A stretch of 64,000 nucleotides of DNA from positions 124,001-188,000 of the forward strand of contig NZ_SORE01000011.1 in assembly GCF_004366595.1 (NCBI RefSeq), given 5' to 3'. Shown here in pieces: positions 27,417 to 36,781 of this stretch (position 1 is its first letter; each line of letters opens with the position of its first letter). Source of the stretch: Paraburkholderia rhizosphaerae (GTDB lineage Bacteria; Pseudomonadota; Gammaproteobacteria; Burkholderiales; Burkholderiaceae). Position numbers and translations under genes: made by a program. The notes beneath the pieces were generated by a model that was not told the origin of the DNA, did not search any database, and saw only the letters and a program-made list of their open reading frames with translations.

Positions 27417-28384
27417 CGAGGACGCGCCCGGTTGCATGGCGTGACTGCACGTAGCCGCAGTGCTGCACGGCATAGGTCCACAAAGCAGACTCCGGGCAGT
27501 AGCCGGCACCGTCCCTGAGTTCGCTTTCCTTCAAGACAATCTCCACGGGCGCGCGCGAACGATTCCATCGGGATGGCGAGCCGTCCCGCCAGATTGGCCT
27601 TGTGATGCGCCGCTTCGAACGCTTGCCAGAGCGTGTCGGCATCGCTGACGAGTCGATAGCCCGAGTCGAAGGCCTGTGGAATATAGAAGCGCGTAAATGT
27701 CCACTCGCTGCCTTCGGGATACGCGGTCTGATCATATCCGTTCAGGCACGTGGCGACGTCCTCGGCATTGCGGATACCGTAGAACGACAGCTCCTCGACC
27801 ATCAGGCGCGCTACGATCTGTGTCTTGCCCGCGATCTGCAGCGCTGTCTTCTGCGCGAGCAGCTCCTGCTGACCGACGAGAAACGTGAACAGCTTGATCT
27901 GCTGCCGGTCCAGCGCGTCGTGCACGTCGCGTAGCCACTCGTATTCGTTTTCGTTGTATCGCTGCGCTTCGTCGCAAAAGAGCAGCACGGTACCGCTACC
28001 GGCCCTGGCAGCCGCCTCGCGGATCCTCAGCGCCAGGCGCATGCGCTTGGACGGATTCGTGCCCGCGTTCGGATCGTAGTCGCCCACCGCCTCGAGCAGG
28101 TTCGCGAAGAATGGTCCCTCCGCGTGCCGCGGCTTGTGCTCGCATTGGGCGTGGTAGGTTGTCATCTTCGGGTAATCGCGTGCCAGCAGCAGACGCACGT
28201 ACTCGATGGCCCGGGTTTTGCCGATGCGCGACGGCCCATAGATGAGCGCCCCCATGATCCGGTAGCGCAGGCAGCGCATGACGAGTTCATAGAAGGCCTC
28301 GATGGCCGGCGTGGCGATACGGTAGTTGCCGGTCACTAGCGGATGCAGTGACGGGTCGATGGGACGTGGTATCTCTAGCGACAT
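27403..28384 (-). CDS. tnsC: TnsC/TniB-like AAA+ ATPase, with probable C-terminal frameshift
   Basis: The regulator ATPase of Tn7-like transposition, bridging TniQ and the transposase. Walker A GPSRIGKT lies at residues 50-57 and Walker B VLLFCDEAQ at about 133-141; QIVARLMVEEL is sensor-like. Up to about residue 278 (IPMESFAR) it is normal. The annotated frame then becomes Arg/Cys-rich to a stop at 27380, whereas another frame gives APVEIVLKESELRDGAGYCP and ends at 27403. This indicates a one-base deletion in the GCGCGC run near 27550. It lies 28 bp after tnsB in the same operon. Confidence 0.8.
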
Positions 28385-28412
28385 GGCATACCTCTCAATG
28401 AAGGGTTACAGG

Positions 28413-30419
28413 TCAGAACACCTGGCCGGTTCCAATTGACAGCTTCCTCGGCCGCACAGGTGTGCGCGGCGCGGACTCGACAACAGTCGGTGCTGGCGCC
28501 ACGACCGCCGGCGCGGTTTCCGGCGACAACACTGTTTCCGCCGCGCGGGCGTTCCGTGGGCCGACGGGCGTTCGCGCGGTCGGTGCCGATGCAAGCAATC
28601 GCACGGTATGTGCAAGCTCCGTCGCCGCTTTGCGGGTCTTCTTCGCCTGCGCAAGCTTGTCCCGAACATAGGACTCGATCGGATTAACGTCGGGCAGCTG
28701 GCGACTTCGCCGCCTGTCCTTCTGTTTGCGTATTTCCTGGCGCAGCTTGAGGTTGTGCGGCACCACCCGCCACGCGCCTTGCGCGTCGAGCACGCCCAGT
28801 TCGGTACCGTCGGCGAGAAACGCCCGTACACAGCGAAGATCGTCGGCGTTCAGATAGATCAACAGGTAGTGGCCGATCAAATGGGCGCTCGTCGCCAGCA
28901 CACTGTTGGTGTACCGCACGCCGTGCAGGTTGATGTGCGGCCGAACGCCCTGGCCCAGATACGCGCGCACCCGGCAACGCCGCGCGGACTGCATCAGGCA
29001 TAAGCTGTGGCGATGATGTTCGGCAAGCCACGTGACCATGGTCTGCCTGCCGCGCACGAAGTACTCGATGGCTTCAAGCGGTGTCGCGTTGTTCAGGCCG
29101 CTGTGCGGCGTCCCGTTGTAGCTCGCGATCGCGTACTCGACCAGTTCCTCGAGCTCGTCGATTGACACATACAGACGCAGGTCGCCCTTCGGATCGGCCA
29201 GCGCCCGCCGCAGATCGCGCGGATGCGAACCCGTGTACCCGGGCAGGCGCGATGATAGACGGCTCGCGATCGTGCCAAAGAAGCGCTCGATGTACGGCCG
29301 CTCGTCCGGACTGTATTTCGGTCCGGCGTCAGCAAGACAGCCGACAAATTCGCACAACGCGGTCAGCGTCTCGCTGGCAAGATTGGCCTTCGCGTTATCG
29401 AGTCGCATCCATTCCCACGTCACGTACGCCAGTTCCGGTAACCGTTGCGACGGAAAGCCATCGTGCGTTCCATATGCGAGTCCAGCGATTGTGAAAGTGC
29501 GTGGGCGGTGTGGCTCCAGCGCCTTCTCGATGGTCTTGATGACATCGTAGCGGCTGTACTCCCTGGCCAGCACAATGTGATAGCCAAGGACAGCGCGCGT
29601 GCACACGTCAATGATCACGAGCAGCCAGACGCGTTCCATCTCGAACTCGTGTTCGAATCCAAGCGGATCGCGCACCACCACCTTGAGCCGGATATCGAGC
29701 CGGTGGCCGTCGAATTCCACCACCTGGTAAGGGCGCGTCGCCGCCGGCGTGGCCGCTTCGTCGTCCTGGCGCGGCAAGCCCTTGAGGTGCGATGCGCCCG
29801 CCAGGTGGGCTGCCGTCCCGAAACTGCGCAGCATCTCCGCGGTCAGGTGGCGAGAAAGTGAGCGGATCGCATGTCCCGCCGTATTGAACGGATAGTCTGC
29901 AGCGGTGAGCCCCACCGCACGACATTGCCGAAGGAAATCGTCGTGCAGCGACTGCAGGCCGCGCAAGCACGTGCGAAGCCGTCCGTTCGTGTCGATCTGC
30001 CGGAGCAATATCTTGCGTTGCTTCACCTGCAAAACGAGCCAACCCGCTAACTCCGGATGACGTTCGAATAATTGCGACAGTGCTCCAGCCGCGCCACGGC
30101 AGCCGCGCTCGCCATGCACGCGGATGTCGCGTATCCGCACGTACTCCGCGATGCGCATGTAGGGAACCAGCGCACGAAAACCGAACGGCCTGCCGTCTGG
30201 ATGCGGCAGCATTGCCCTTTCGATGCAGCGGTAGAGTTGCCGGCGATTCACGCCGGTTGCCTGTTCGATCGTCGCGACCGACTCTCCGGCTGCGAAACGC
30301 ACGACGGCATGTCGACGGGCTTCGAAGTCGCGCCGCGCAGCATCGTCGAGTTCCGCGCTGGCAACGGTCGGCCAGGTGCCGACGTCGATCGACTGGAATT
30401 CGGGTCGGCGGCGGTTCAT
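28413..30419 (-). CDS. tnsB: TnsB-like DDE transposase (668 aa)
   Basis: The transposase subunit that binds the end repeats and joins 3' ends to the target. A helix-turn-helix (about 45-70, ESVATIEQATGVNRRQLYRC) is followed by further DNA-binding helices, an rve/DDE core with Asp237 (VEFDGHRLD), Asp341 (RLDNAKAN) and Glu378 (ERPYIERFFG), and a beta-barrel Mu-type C-terminal region ending in basic linkers and the short PRKLSIGTGQVF tail, a likely TnsC-contact peptide. Size and order match TnsB/TniA proteins. Its start overlaps the tnsA stop (ATGA, 30416-30419), so translation is coupled. Confidence 0.9.
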   Translation of the reverse strand: MNRRRPEFQSIDVGTWPTVASAELDDAARRDFEARRHAVVRFAAGESVATIEQATGVNRRQLYRCIERAMLPHPDGRPFGFRALVPYMRIAEYVRIRDIRVHGERGCRGAAGALSQLFERHPELAGWLVLQVKQRKILLRQIDTNGRLRTCLRGLQSLHDDFLRQCRAVGLTAADYPFNTAGHAIRSLSRHLTAEMLRSFGTAAHLAGASHLKGLPRQDDEAATPAATRPYQVVEFDGHRLDIRLKVVVRDPLGFEHEFEMERVWLLVIIDVCTRAVLGYHIVLAREYSRYDVIKTIEKALEPHRPRTFTIAGLAYGTHDGFPSQRLPELAYVTWEWMRLDNAKANLASETLTALCEFVGCLADAGPKYSPDERPYIERFFGTIASRLSSRLPGYTGSHPRDLRRALADPKGDLRLYVSIDELEELVEYAIASYNGTPHSGLNNATPLEAIEYFVRGRQTMVTWLAEHHRHSLCLMQSARRCRVRAYLGQGVRPHINLHGVRYTNSVLATSAHLIGHYLLIYLNADDLRCVRAFLADGTELGVLDAQGAWRVVPHNLKLRQEIRKQKDRRRSRQLPDVNPIESYVRDKLAQAKKTRKAATELAHTVRLLASAPTARTPVGPRNARAAETVLSPETAPAVVAPAPTVVESAPRTPVRPRKLSIGTGQVF

Positions 30420-31051
30420 GGCTGTACCTCCAAAGCCGCGAATGACGTGAGCAGTGACAGCGGTTGTGTCCGAAGCTCCGGCGCACTGACACGTCCGCTG
30501 TGCAGCAGGCCAAACACGGCCGTGCGAACCGGTATTGGGTCACCGGTCGAAAACTCGCGCTCGATGGCGAGCAGTCTTTGAGGCTCATTCGTGAAGCGCA
30601 CGATCGCTTGCGGCAACGCCGGCGGCACAAGATCCCGGTTGGCGACCAGGCACGGCAACATGCGCTGCCAGTTTTCAATCCAGACGCGAGCGGCGGCCAG
30701 TTCTGCACGCACGACTTTCCTGATCAAAAATGTCTGCACGTCGAGATTGCGAACCGCCTTCGTCGCATCATCTTTGTAGTGGCAATCGTCAAGGATAACT
30801 AATTCATCGCGATCGATGTACCGAACCCAGAAGTCCGCGAGACGATTGTGTCCGTTGATCTGTATGTAACCCGGCCGTTCGCAGAAGGTAATTACCCGAG
30901 GATCGGCCTCAAGCAATACCCACTGCTCAAGCGAGGCACGGCGGTAGAACGTCATCCGGCGCGCGAGCTTGGGGCTGAACGCTTCGAACCGGTGAGCACC
31001 GCGCGGACGGGCGATCGCAACCGGCCCTGCGATATGCAGAGACTTTTCCAT
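30416..31051 (-). CDS. tnsA: TnsA-like endonuclease subunit with altered active site (211 aa)
   Basis: In Tn7, TnsA cuts the 5' strands so that the element moves by cut-and-paste. This protein follows the TnsA N-terminal pattern: SLEQWVLLEADPRVITFCER with the catalytic-type Glu, then NRLADFWVRY with the catalytic-type Asp. Fourteen to eighteen residues later, where the family usually has ExK or QxK, I read ILDDCHYK, so the lysine is missing or displaced. The C-terminal half could contact TnsC. First gene of the operon, starting about 40 bp from the end repeats. Confidence 0.78.
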   Translation of the reverse strand: MEKSLHIAGPVAIARPRGAHRFEAFSPKLARRMTFYRRASLEQWVLLEADPRVITFCERPGYIQINGHNRLADFWVRYIDRDELVILDDCHYKDDATKAVRNLDVQTFLIRKVVRAELAAARVWIENWQRMLPCLVANRDLVPPALPQAIVRFTNEPQRLLAIEREFSTGDPIPVRTAVFGLLHSGRVSAPELRTQPLSLLTSFAALEVQP

Positions 31052-31090
31052 AAGATCAACGGCTTACGGACGGGATTCGAAGTGTAGGAG

Positions 31091-31229
31091 GCGAGTTGAC
31101 GAATTTAATGCGGACATATGCGAATTGACGCTTTCATTACGATCCAAAGGGATATAAAAGTGTCAACTCGCTCGTGCTCAGCCGCGCCGTTGCGATGCAG
31201 GGGTAGTGACAGTTTTATTGCGCTCTACG
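31091..31229. repeat. Tn1 right end: four TnsB-type binding sites
   Basis: TTGAC-type cores at 31096 (plus), 31125 (plus), GTCAA at 31162 (inverted) and GTGAC at 31206 (plus), then the terminal CTACG at 31225-31229. Sites two and three face each other as a near-palindrome around CCAAAGG. Relative to the first core the offsets are 29, 66, 110 and 129, identical to the Tn2 right end. The tnsA promoter must lie among these sites, so TnsB could repress its own operon. Confidence 0.87.
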
Positions 31230-32084
31230 ATGGACCCGCTGGATGTCTGGTATCACCAGATCAACGCAGAGAATATGCTGGCAACCGCCCATTCGCTCAA
31301 AGAGAAGAAGATGGAACAGGCTGTCATCGCACAGGCGCGGAGGCGAACGTCGCGTGCTGAAATGGGACACGCGACCGAGATCGTCAATGGGCGGATGCAG
31401 ATCAAGGACGAGCCTCCCTTGGTCTATCACTTCCCAGTCACAAACCAGCAGGAAGCGGCACGGTTCAACGATACTATTCGCCACTTCATTGCGGACTACT
31501 GCGATACGTTGCCCGACGACCGGCGCGAACTGTTCGATCGCTATCAACTGATTGACGCGGCGATGCGGGTTGTCGGCGTTGGATCGGTCGGCACGCGCTG
31601 TTGGGTTGCGCTGTTCATGGCAGATGGCAACTGCCCGTTGTTCCTTCAGGTCAAGGAGGCCCGTGCGTCGGTGCTAGAGCGCTACCTTCGGCCAAGCCGG
31701 TATGCTAACCATGGGCAGCGTGTGGCAACGGGCCAGCGCCTGCTTCAATCGGCAAGTGACATCTTTCTCGGGTGGGCCAAGGCTCGGATGACTGGCATTG
31801 ACTTTTATGTCCGGCAGTTGCGCGACATGAAGGGGGCGTTTGACATCGCCAATTTTGATGTCAGCGATTTCAGCGAATATGCGGAGCTGTGCGGGCGTGC
31901 GCTCGGACATGCGATGGGAAAGGCCGGCGATCCCGCGCTGATAAGTGGGTATGTTGGGACGTCAGACGCATTTGACGAGGCCATCGAAAATTTCGCACTC
32001 GCTTACGCGGATCGTAATGAACAGGACTGGCTCATGCTTAGGTCGGGCGCAAAGACTGGGCGGATACCGGTAATGGAAGAGTAA
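31230..32084 (+). pseudogene. DUF2252-family protein, 5'-truncated by Tn1
   Basis: The residual 284 residues start exactly at the Tn1 terminus and contain the C-terminal DUF2252 pattern: MRVVGVGSVGTRCWVALF, LFLQVKEARASVLERYL, GQRLLQSASDIFLGW and DFYVRQLRDMKG. Intact members are about 400-480 residues, and the N-terminal part with the GDxHxxNFG-type motif is gone. The missing half is not on the other side of Tn1, so the insertion was followed by a deletion or recombination. The ATG at 31230 may still allow a fragment to be made. Confidence 0.8.
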
Positions 32085-32119
32085 ATGGTGTTTTCGCGAG
32101 CTTTACCAGGAGCATGAAC

Positions 32120-32362
32120 ATGTCCAAAACCACACGGATGGTACCGAAAGCCGATAGTACGAAGTCAGGAGGCAAACTCGGCAACAAGGCGTATCTTGAA
32201 GAATTGGGTCGACTGCACGCGGACCTCGTGAAGATGCAGGAGTGGGTTGTGCGCAGCGGGGCCAAGATCTGTATTGTGTTCGAAGGGCGGGACGGCGCTG
32301 GTAAGGGCGGCACAATCAAGGCGATTACTGAACGCGTGAGTCACCGCATCTTTCGGGTAATT
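32120..32362 (+). pseudogene. ppk2: Polyphosphate kinase 2, N-terminal remnant
   Basis: The ATG at 32120 with CAGGAGC upstream opens a PPK2 N-terminus: KLGNKAYLEELGRLHADLVK, then KICIVFEGRDGAGKGGTIKA, which includes the Walker A loop GRDGAGKGG, and ITERVSHRIFRVI. Homology ends near 32362; the rest of the roughly 270-residue kinase, including Walker B, is missing. It lies 35 bp after the DUF2252 remnant. Confidence 0.8.
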
Positions 32363-32814
32363 GTGAGCCTAGCATGTGCAGAACGATCTCGTTCAACTGG
32401 CCGAATGTTGCCCAGGATTCCGAACCGGATACGCCACTGATGATGGCGTTGAGCAAGGCTGGCGTGTTGAAAGCTGATCCAGTGTCAGTCACAGGCTGGT
32501 TGGGCCGACGTTATCCGGGACACCAGTACACGCCGACTGACGAGGGCAAGAAATACATAACGCCTGAAGGCACCATCTGCTACGGCAAGGCCAGGCTTGT
32601 GAAGATACTGAGCTGGGACCCGGTCGTAAACGTCGCGGGCACTTCGTTCACCAAAGTCTATTTCACGTATCGCATCGACGGTTTGCCGGAATGGGCGTTG
32701 CGACCGGACGTCCAGGCCACATTTCCCAATCTTGCATCAGCGGTACAAGGTCAGGAGCACGCACGGATGGCGATGCCGATGGCGCTAGCGGACGGGCACT
32801 GGCAGCGGGAGTGA
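32363..32814 (+). pseudogene. Fragment of an unrecognised protein joined to the ppk2 remnant
   Basis: From about 32374 a frame of 146 residues reads SFNWPNVAQDSEPDTPLMMA, then VTGWLGRRYPGHQYTPTDEG and SWDPVVNVAGTSFTKVYFTY to a stop at 32814. It is protein-like and resembles the C-terminal part of secreted or lipoprotein hypotheticals, but no signal peptide remains. It appears to be the 3' end of a gene fused to ppk2 by a deletion, in a different frame. A short intact cytoplasmic protein cannot be ruled out. Confidence 0.45.
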
Positions 32815-32829
32815 TTCCGGCTACATGCG

Positions 32830-34296
32830 TCAGGTGCGCTTGTGGAATAACCGCAAGAGCTCCTCACGAAGCTCCGAGATGTCGAGTACGTGTTGTGCGC
32901 GCGTGATCGCGACATAAAGCAGACGCATTTCTTCGTCGTCCACGCTCAGGCGGCCGTCGACCACTCCGAACCGGAAATCATTAACCACCTTCACGCGTTT
33001 CCATTCCAGTCCTTTGGCGCGATGCACGGTGGAGATAACGTAGTCTGCAACCGGCTCTGGTGTCGCGCGGCGAGCGAGCGCCCGAATGTAACCGGTACCG
33101 CATTCCTCGACGATCCGGACGATGGGCAGAAGGTCGCGCCCGACCGCGCTCCGGGCGAACGACTGCACCTCACCCCAGTTTTCGAACAGTGAAAAAGCGG
33201 CAGGGCGAAAGGCACGCCTTCCAGCGATTAGCTGGTCGGCGCCATCCGCGAACGCTTCGATTTCAGCCGAGCTCATGCGGATGGCCGGCTTGTGGCCCAT
33301 CTCGACCCCTGCAGCCAGGTGCCAGATGGCGGTCGCATTCTTCCTGCACAGGATGGCGTCGACCGGCGGTGCGATCGATGGGTCCTCCACCATGATTGAG
33401 CCAATCGCATGCTGGCCTCGAATCGGTGTGCGCTCGCCAAGCAGGCCAAGCAGACGGCTTGCGAGAGTTGCGAAAGTAGGACCGAAGCGGAAGGATTCCG
33501 ACAATGCGAGTTCGGGCGCATCGATCGACGCCATTGCATTGATCGCGCCTCGCCATTCGTAAATCTGCTGGTAGGGGTCGCCGACATAGATGATCTGTGC
33601 ATGACGCTGTCGCCCAAGGACCGAAAGCATGACGCCGTCGCTGTCCTGCGCTTCGTCGAAAAGAATGAAGTCGGCATCCAGACGCGGATCTGTCAATGCC
33701 CAGACCTTGAGGACGACATCCGGCCCGATCGCCTGATGTGCCCGGGGAGCAATGCTTTCCTCCCACAGACGGGTGACATAGGGCAGTAGCGCCTCACGCA
33801 GCCATTGCCCAGCCGCCTCGTCGATTTTCTCGTCCACAGGAACGTGGAACGCTTCAGGCGAGACCTGCGCTGAGCGGCAGAAGCGACCAAGACCATCCAC
33901 GATCATCCGGCCGATGTCGAATGGAGTAATCTCGAGCGCCTTGCCCATGATGCCGGGCAATTCCAGCGCACCCAGCTGATATCGCGCAGCCAGTTCGTGC
34001 GGCTGTTCGGCGGGAAGATCCAGGCGCGAACGCAGCGCTGAGCCGACGGATGCATAGGCAACGGAGTGCATCGTACGCGAGACGACGTTCGGCGGGAAAC
34101 CGCGGCGCGCATGTTCTGCGATCTCCCGGTTAAAGGCAAGATAGCTGCCGCGTTTGTCTGCGAGGCGGCTGGCAACGAGCCGCAGGGTCGACGTCTTTCC
34201 TGCTCCGGCAAATGCCTTGATTTTCAGGTTGCGGCCGTGAATAACTGCATCCACGATCGCGTCCTGTTCCGCAGTGGGAGTGAATGAACGTGACAT
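32830..34296 (-). CDS. UvrD/REP-like superfamily 1 DNA helicase (488 aa)
   Basis: Begins MSRSFTPTAEQDAIVDAVIH, the Q-motif-like start, then Walker A KAFAGAGKTSTLRL. Motif II is FILFDEAQDSDG; motif III-like GDPYQQIYEWRGA; later motifs include VISTVHRAKGLEWKRV and LLYVAITRAQHVLDI. It lacks the large 1B/2B insertions of full UvrD, as in the short SF1A helicases of accessory regions. The chosen ATG at 34296 places the helicase motif at the N-terminus; a GTG at 34350 is possible. Intact, on the same strand as the GTPase operon beyond Tn2. Confidence 0.88.
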   Translation of the reverse strand: MSRSFTPTAEQDAIVDAVIHGRNLKIKAFAGAGKTSTLRLVASRLADKRGSYLAFNREIAEHARRGFPPNVVSRTMHSVAYASVGSALRSRLDLPAEQPHELAARYQLGALELPGIMGKALEITPFDIGRMIVDGLGRFCRSAQVSPEAFHVPVDEKIDEAAGQWLREALLPYVTRLWEESIAPRAHQAIGPDVVLKVWALTDPRLDADFILFDEAQDSDGVMLSVLGRQRHAQIIYVGDPYQQIYEWRGAINAMASIDAPELALSESFRFGPTFATLASRLLGLLGERTPIRGQHAIGSIMVEDPSIAPPVDAILCRKNATAIWHLAAGVEMGHKPAIRMSSAEIEAFADGADQLIAGRRAFRPAAFSLFENWGEVQSFARSAVGRDLLPIVRIVEECGTGYIRALARRATPEPVADYVISTVHRAKGLEWKRVKVVNDFRFGVVDGRLSVDDEEMRLLYVAITRAQHVLDISELREELLRLFHKRT

Positions 34297-34441
34297 GCGA
34301 GAGCCGCCAGGAAATCCGTAGTGTGCCCGAAACTCGCTCGCGAACAACACTTCGGTCTTCGGTCACGGCCGTGACGCCTTACGTCGCAAATGAACTGCAT
34401 AGGCTTGATGCACGATCAGACGACGCAACGGTAGTCGCAGC

Positions 34442-34566
34442 CGTAGAACGTATTAATTCCGTCAACGTTGCGGCGATAAATGCGTCACTCCACGACAGGC
34501 ACTCAACGAGGACCGCGAACGCTTGCTGGGCAAAGACTCGAGCTAAGCGAAATAAGTGTCACCGGC
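34442..34566. repeat. Tn2 left end: three TnsB-type binding sites
   Basis: GTCA(A/C) cores at 34461, 34484 and 34558, all facing inward, as in the Tn1 left end at 5335-5464. The intervening GCAAAGACT at 34530-34538 is also shared with the Tn1 left end. Confidence 0.82.
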
Positions 34567-34800
34567 GAGGCGGCTCGTCGACACGTCATCCGGCAGAGTG
34601 CGGCCAACTGCGGCCGCTCACCAGAAGGTTTTGATCGACATTCAAACGTCAGCTCAAGTCAGACAGCGGACTTTTTGCAGTTCGTCCGCTGCCAGTAGCG
34701 CCTGTTTAATCTCGGCGTGCATCGGACTTCACGTTGCTCCGCTCCAGCGAGCCGCCGGCATGATTCGCCGTCACCTGGTCAACAACCTGTAGAGGCAGGT

Positions 34801-36279
34801 CTAGGTCTGCATGGCATCTTTATAGATGCGCCCATCCTTCATGATCAGCTTCAGGTTCTTGTCGGGATCGGCGAGCAGTGCCACATTGTCGATCGGGTTG
34901 CCACCGACGACCAGCAAATCGGCCCACGCACCCCGCTCCAGCACACCCAGCCTGGCGGGATAGGGGTTGCGCTTTCCTGAGAGCTCAAGCAACTCCCCGT
35001 TGCCCCCTGTCGCCATCCGCAAAATCTCGGAACCGTTGTACCAGCGCGTCATATTGCCAATCATCAAACCCTGGCGTGCCGCCACCGCCGGCGAGAAGAT
35101 CAGGTCGGTCCCGAACGCCACCTTGAGTCCGTGCTTGCGTGCGAGTTTGTACATGTTGTTGGTCCCTACGATGACTTCCCGGAACTTGTCAAGGATCGGT
35201 CCCGCTAGCGGCCCGACGTCGTCTTCGTTCACGAATGGCTGGGTACTTAACCATGTCCCGTTCTTCGCCATGATCTCGGCTGCATGATCGTCCATCAGAT
35301 GACCATGCTCGATACATTGCGCGCCTGCTGCCACCGCTCGCTTCACGGCTTCTGAGGTGTACGCATGAACGGTCACATAGGTCCCCCAATCGCCCGCGGT
35401 TTCGACGGCTGCTCTTAGTTGCTGCTCGGTGAAGGTCAGCATGTCGAGTGGACTGCGCGGTGTGGATACGCCGCCGGCTCCCACGATCTTGATCTGCGTT
35501 GCGCCCTGCAGGAACTGCTCGCGCACGCGCAACCGCACGTCGTCCGCTGAATCGGCGATCGCATTCGCGCCGGTCCTTTCCTGCGCACTGACTTCGCCCG
35601 TCGTACGCGGGATGTCCGTCAGTGGGCGAAAATCGCCATGACCACCTGTCGTCGTGATCATCGCGCCTGACGGATAAATGCGCGGGCCAGGAATCATCCC
35701 CGCGTCGATGGCCTGCTTCAGCGCGAACGCCGGCCCGCCCACATCGCGTATCGTCGTGAAACCGCGCAGCAACGTACGCTGGGCTTCCGCACTCGCAGCC
35801 AGATACACCAGGCCCAGGTCGGCCTGCAAGATCGTCTGGATCGGAAGCGAGGCGAGCATGGCATGCCAGTGCATCTCGATCAACCCTGGCATGATCACCT
35901 TGCCGCCACAATCGATTGTGCGGTTCGTGCCGGCAGCGGGTGGCTGGCCTTGCCCCAGCTGTGAGATGTGGCTTCCTTCGACGACGAGAAACATCCCATC
36001 GCGCAGGCCGGCAGACTTGCCGTCGAACAGTCGGAAATTTGTAAACGTAACGGGCTGCGGCGCAGCGGCGACGGGACTCGCACCCTGCGCCCGAACGAGT
36101 TCCGGGAGCACGGCACTCAGCATGGCCGCCCCCATGCCTATCAGGAATCCGCGTCGCGCGAGGTCGGCGCCGATGCGGCGATTCGCAAACTGAGCAAGCG
36201 CCTTGTTACAGAAACAGGAATACGTTTGGCTTGTTCGGTTGACGCCGCTGTACTTTCCGGAAGCCATATCCGCCCCCAT
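34801..36279 (-). CDS. Secreted metal-dependent amidohydrolase (Tat signal)
   Basis: The 492-residue form starts at ATG 36279 with AAGGTG upstream. A twin-arginine-like signal (ARRGFLIGMGAAMLSAVL) is near residues 40-65. The amidohydrolase barrel shows MHWHAML (HxH metal site), the IKIVGAGGV lysine, TVHAY, IEHGHLMDD and GTDLIFSP. The C-terminal ADLLVVGGNPIDN beta-sandwich is typical of imidazolonepropionase/prolidase-like members. It probably hydrolyses an amide or cyclic amide in the periplasm; the substrate cannot be predicted. First complete cargo gene of Tn2. Confidence 0.88.
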   Translation of the reverse strand: MGADMASGKYSGVNRTSQTYSCFCNKALAQFANRRIGADLARRGFLIGMGAAMLSAVLPELVRAQGASPVAAAPQPVTFTNFRLFDGKSAGLRDGMFLVVEGSHISQLGQGQPPAAGTNRTIDCGGKVIMPGLIEMHWHAMLASLPIQTILQADLGLVYLAASAEAQRTLLRGFTTIRDVGGPAFALKQAIDAGMIPGPRIYPSGAMITTTGGHGDFRPLTDIPRTTGEVSAQERTGANAIADSADDVRLRVREQFLQGATQIKIVGAGGVSTPRSPLDMLTFTEQQLRAAVETAGDWGTYVTVHAYTSEAVKRAVAAGAQCIEHGHLMDDHAAEIMAKNGTWLSTQPFVNEDDVGPLAGPILDKFREVIVGTNNMYKLARKHGLKVAFGTDLIFSPAVAARQGLMIGNMTRWYNGSEILRMATGGNGELLELSGKRNPYPARLGVLERGAWADLLVVGGNPIDNVALLADPDKNLKLIMKDGRIYKDAMQT

Positions 36280-36781
36280 TTGAGTTAAACACCTTGTACG
36301 GAAGCGCTGCTTGCGGCCTTGAACAGGTAACGGGAGCAACCAGCGGACAGTAAACGATATTCGTACGGAAGTATGGCAAACAACTAACGCTCATGCGTTC
36401 AAAGCGTCGAACCATCGCTTCCTTAAAAGGTGGCGGCCTGTCGGGTGGAAACGCATCTGGGAAGCGAAACGAGTCCCCACAATGGCGGTCCTGCGTGCGA
36501 CGACGGATTTCGCCGGCGAGTAGCACACGCTCCCCCGGGTGAGTAGCCGATGAAGTATGAGATCGGTCCTCGCCGTCCTTATGGACCGGGTAGCGGCAAA
36601 GGGGTCGCTTTATGCCTCTGGCATGACAGGTACGTTGGCGACGAGCATTGCGCGTTGTCGTGGGACGCAGTGCGGCCAGAAGCGGTCGTACAGTTACTCC
36701 GTTCTTAGGTCCCCGAGGGTCTCTTCCTGGCTCGTAAGCCGCCATCCGATCATATTCATGATGTAAATGACGTCTCGTCAG
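36280..36781. other. Gene-free stretch
   Basis: About 500 bp between the amidohydrolase start and the LOG gene stop. A 179-codon minus-strand frame crosses it but is Arg/Pro-rich and shadow-like. The amidohydrolase promoter lies here. Confidence 0.5.

Larger units (their letters stand above)
5335..31229 (-). mobile_element. Tn1: Tn7-like transposon with tnsABC-tniQ (about 25.9 kb)
   Basis: The outermost bases are CGTAGACCGCATTAAA at 5335 and, on the minus strand, CGTAGAGCGCAATAAA from 31229 inward, forming an inverted repeat that continues into GTCA(A/C). Further copies of the same approximately 22-bp site lie inside each end (three at the left, four at the right), the arrangement expected for TnsB-binding sites. 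tnsA starts about 40 bp inside the right end, the usual position. No target duplication is seen: the outside bases are gatat and atgga, and the left flank is an IS110 remnant while the right flank is a truncated DUF2252 gene. The tips do not read TGT, so the exact terminal base is uncertain by a few positions. Confidence 0.8.
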
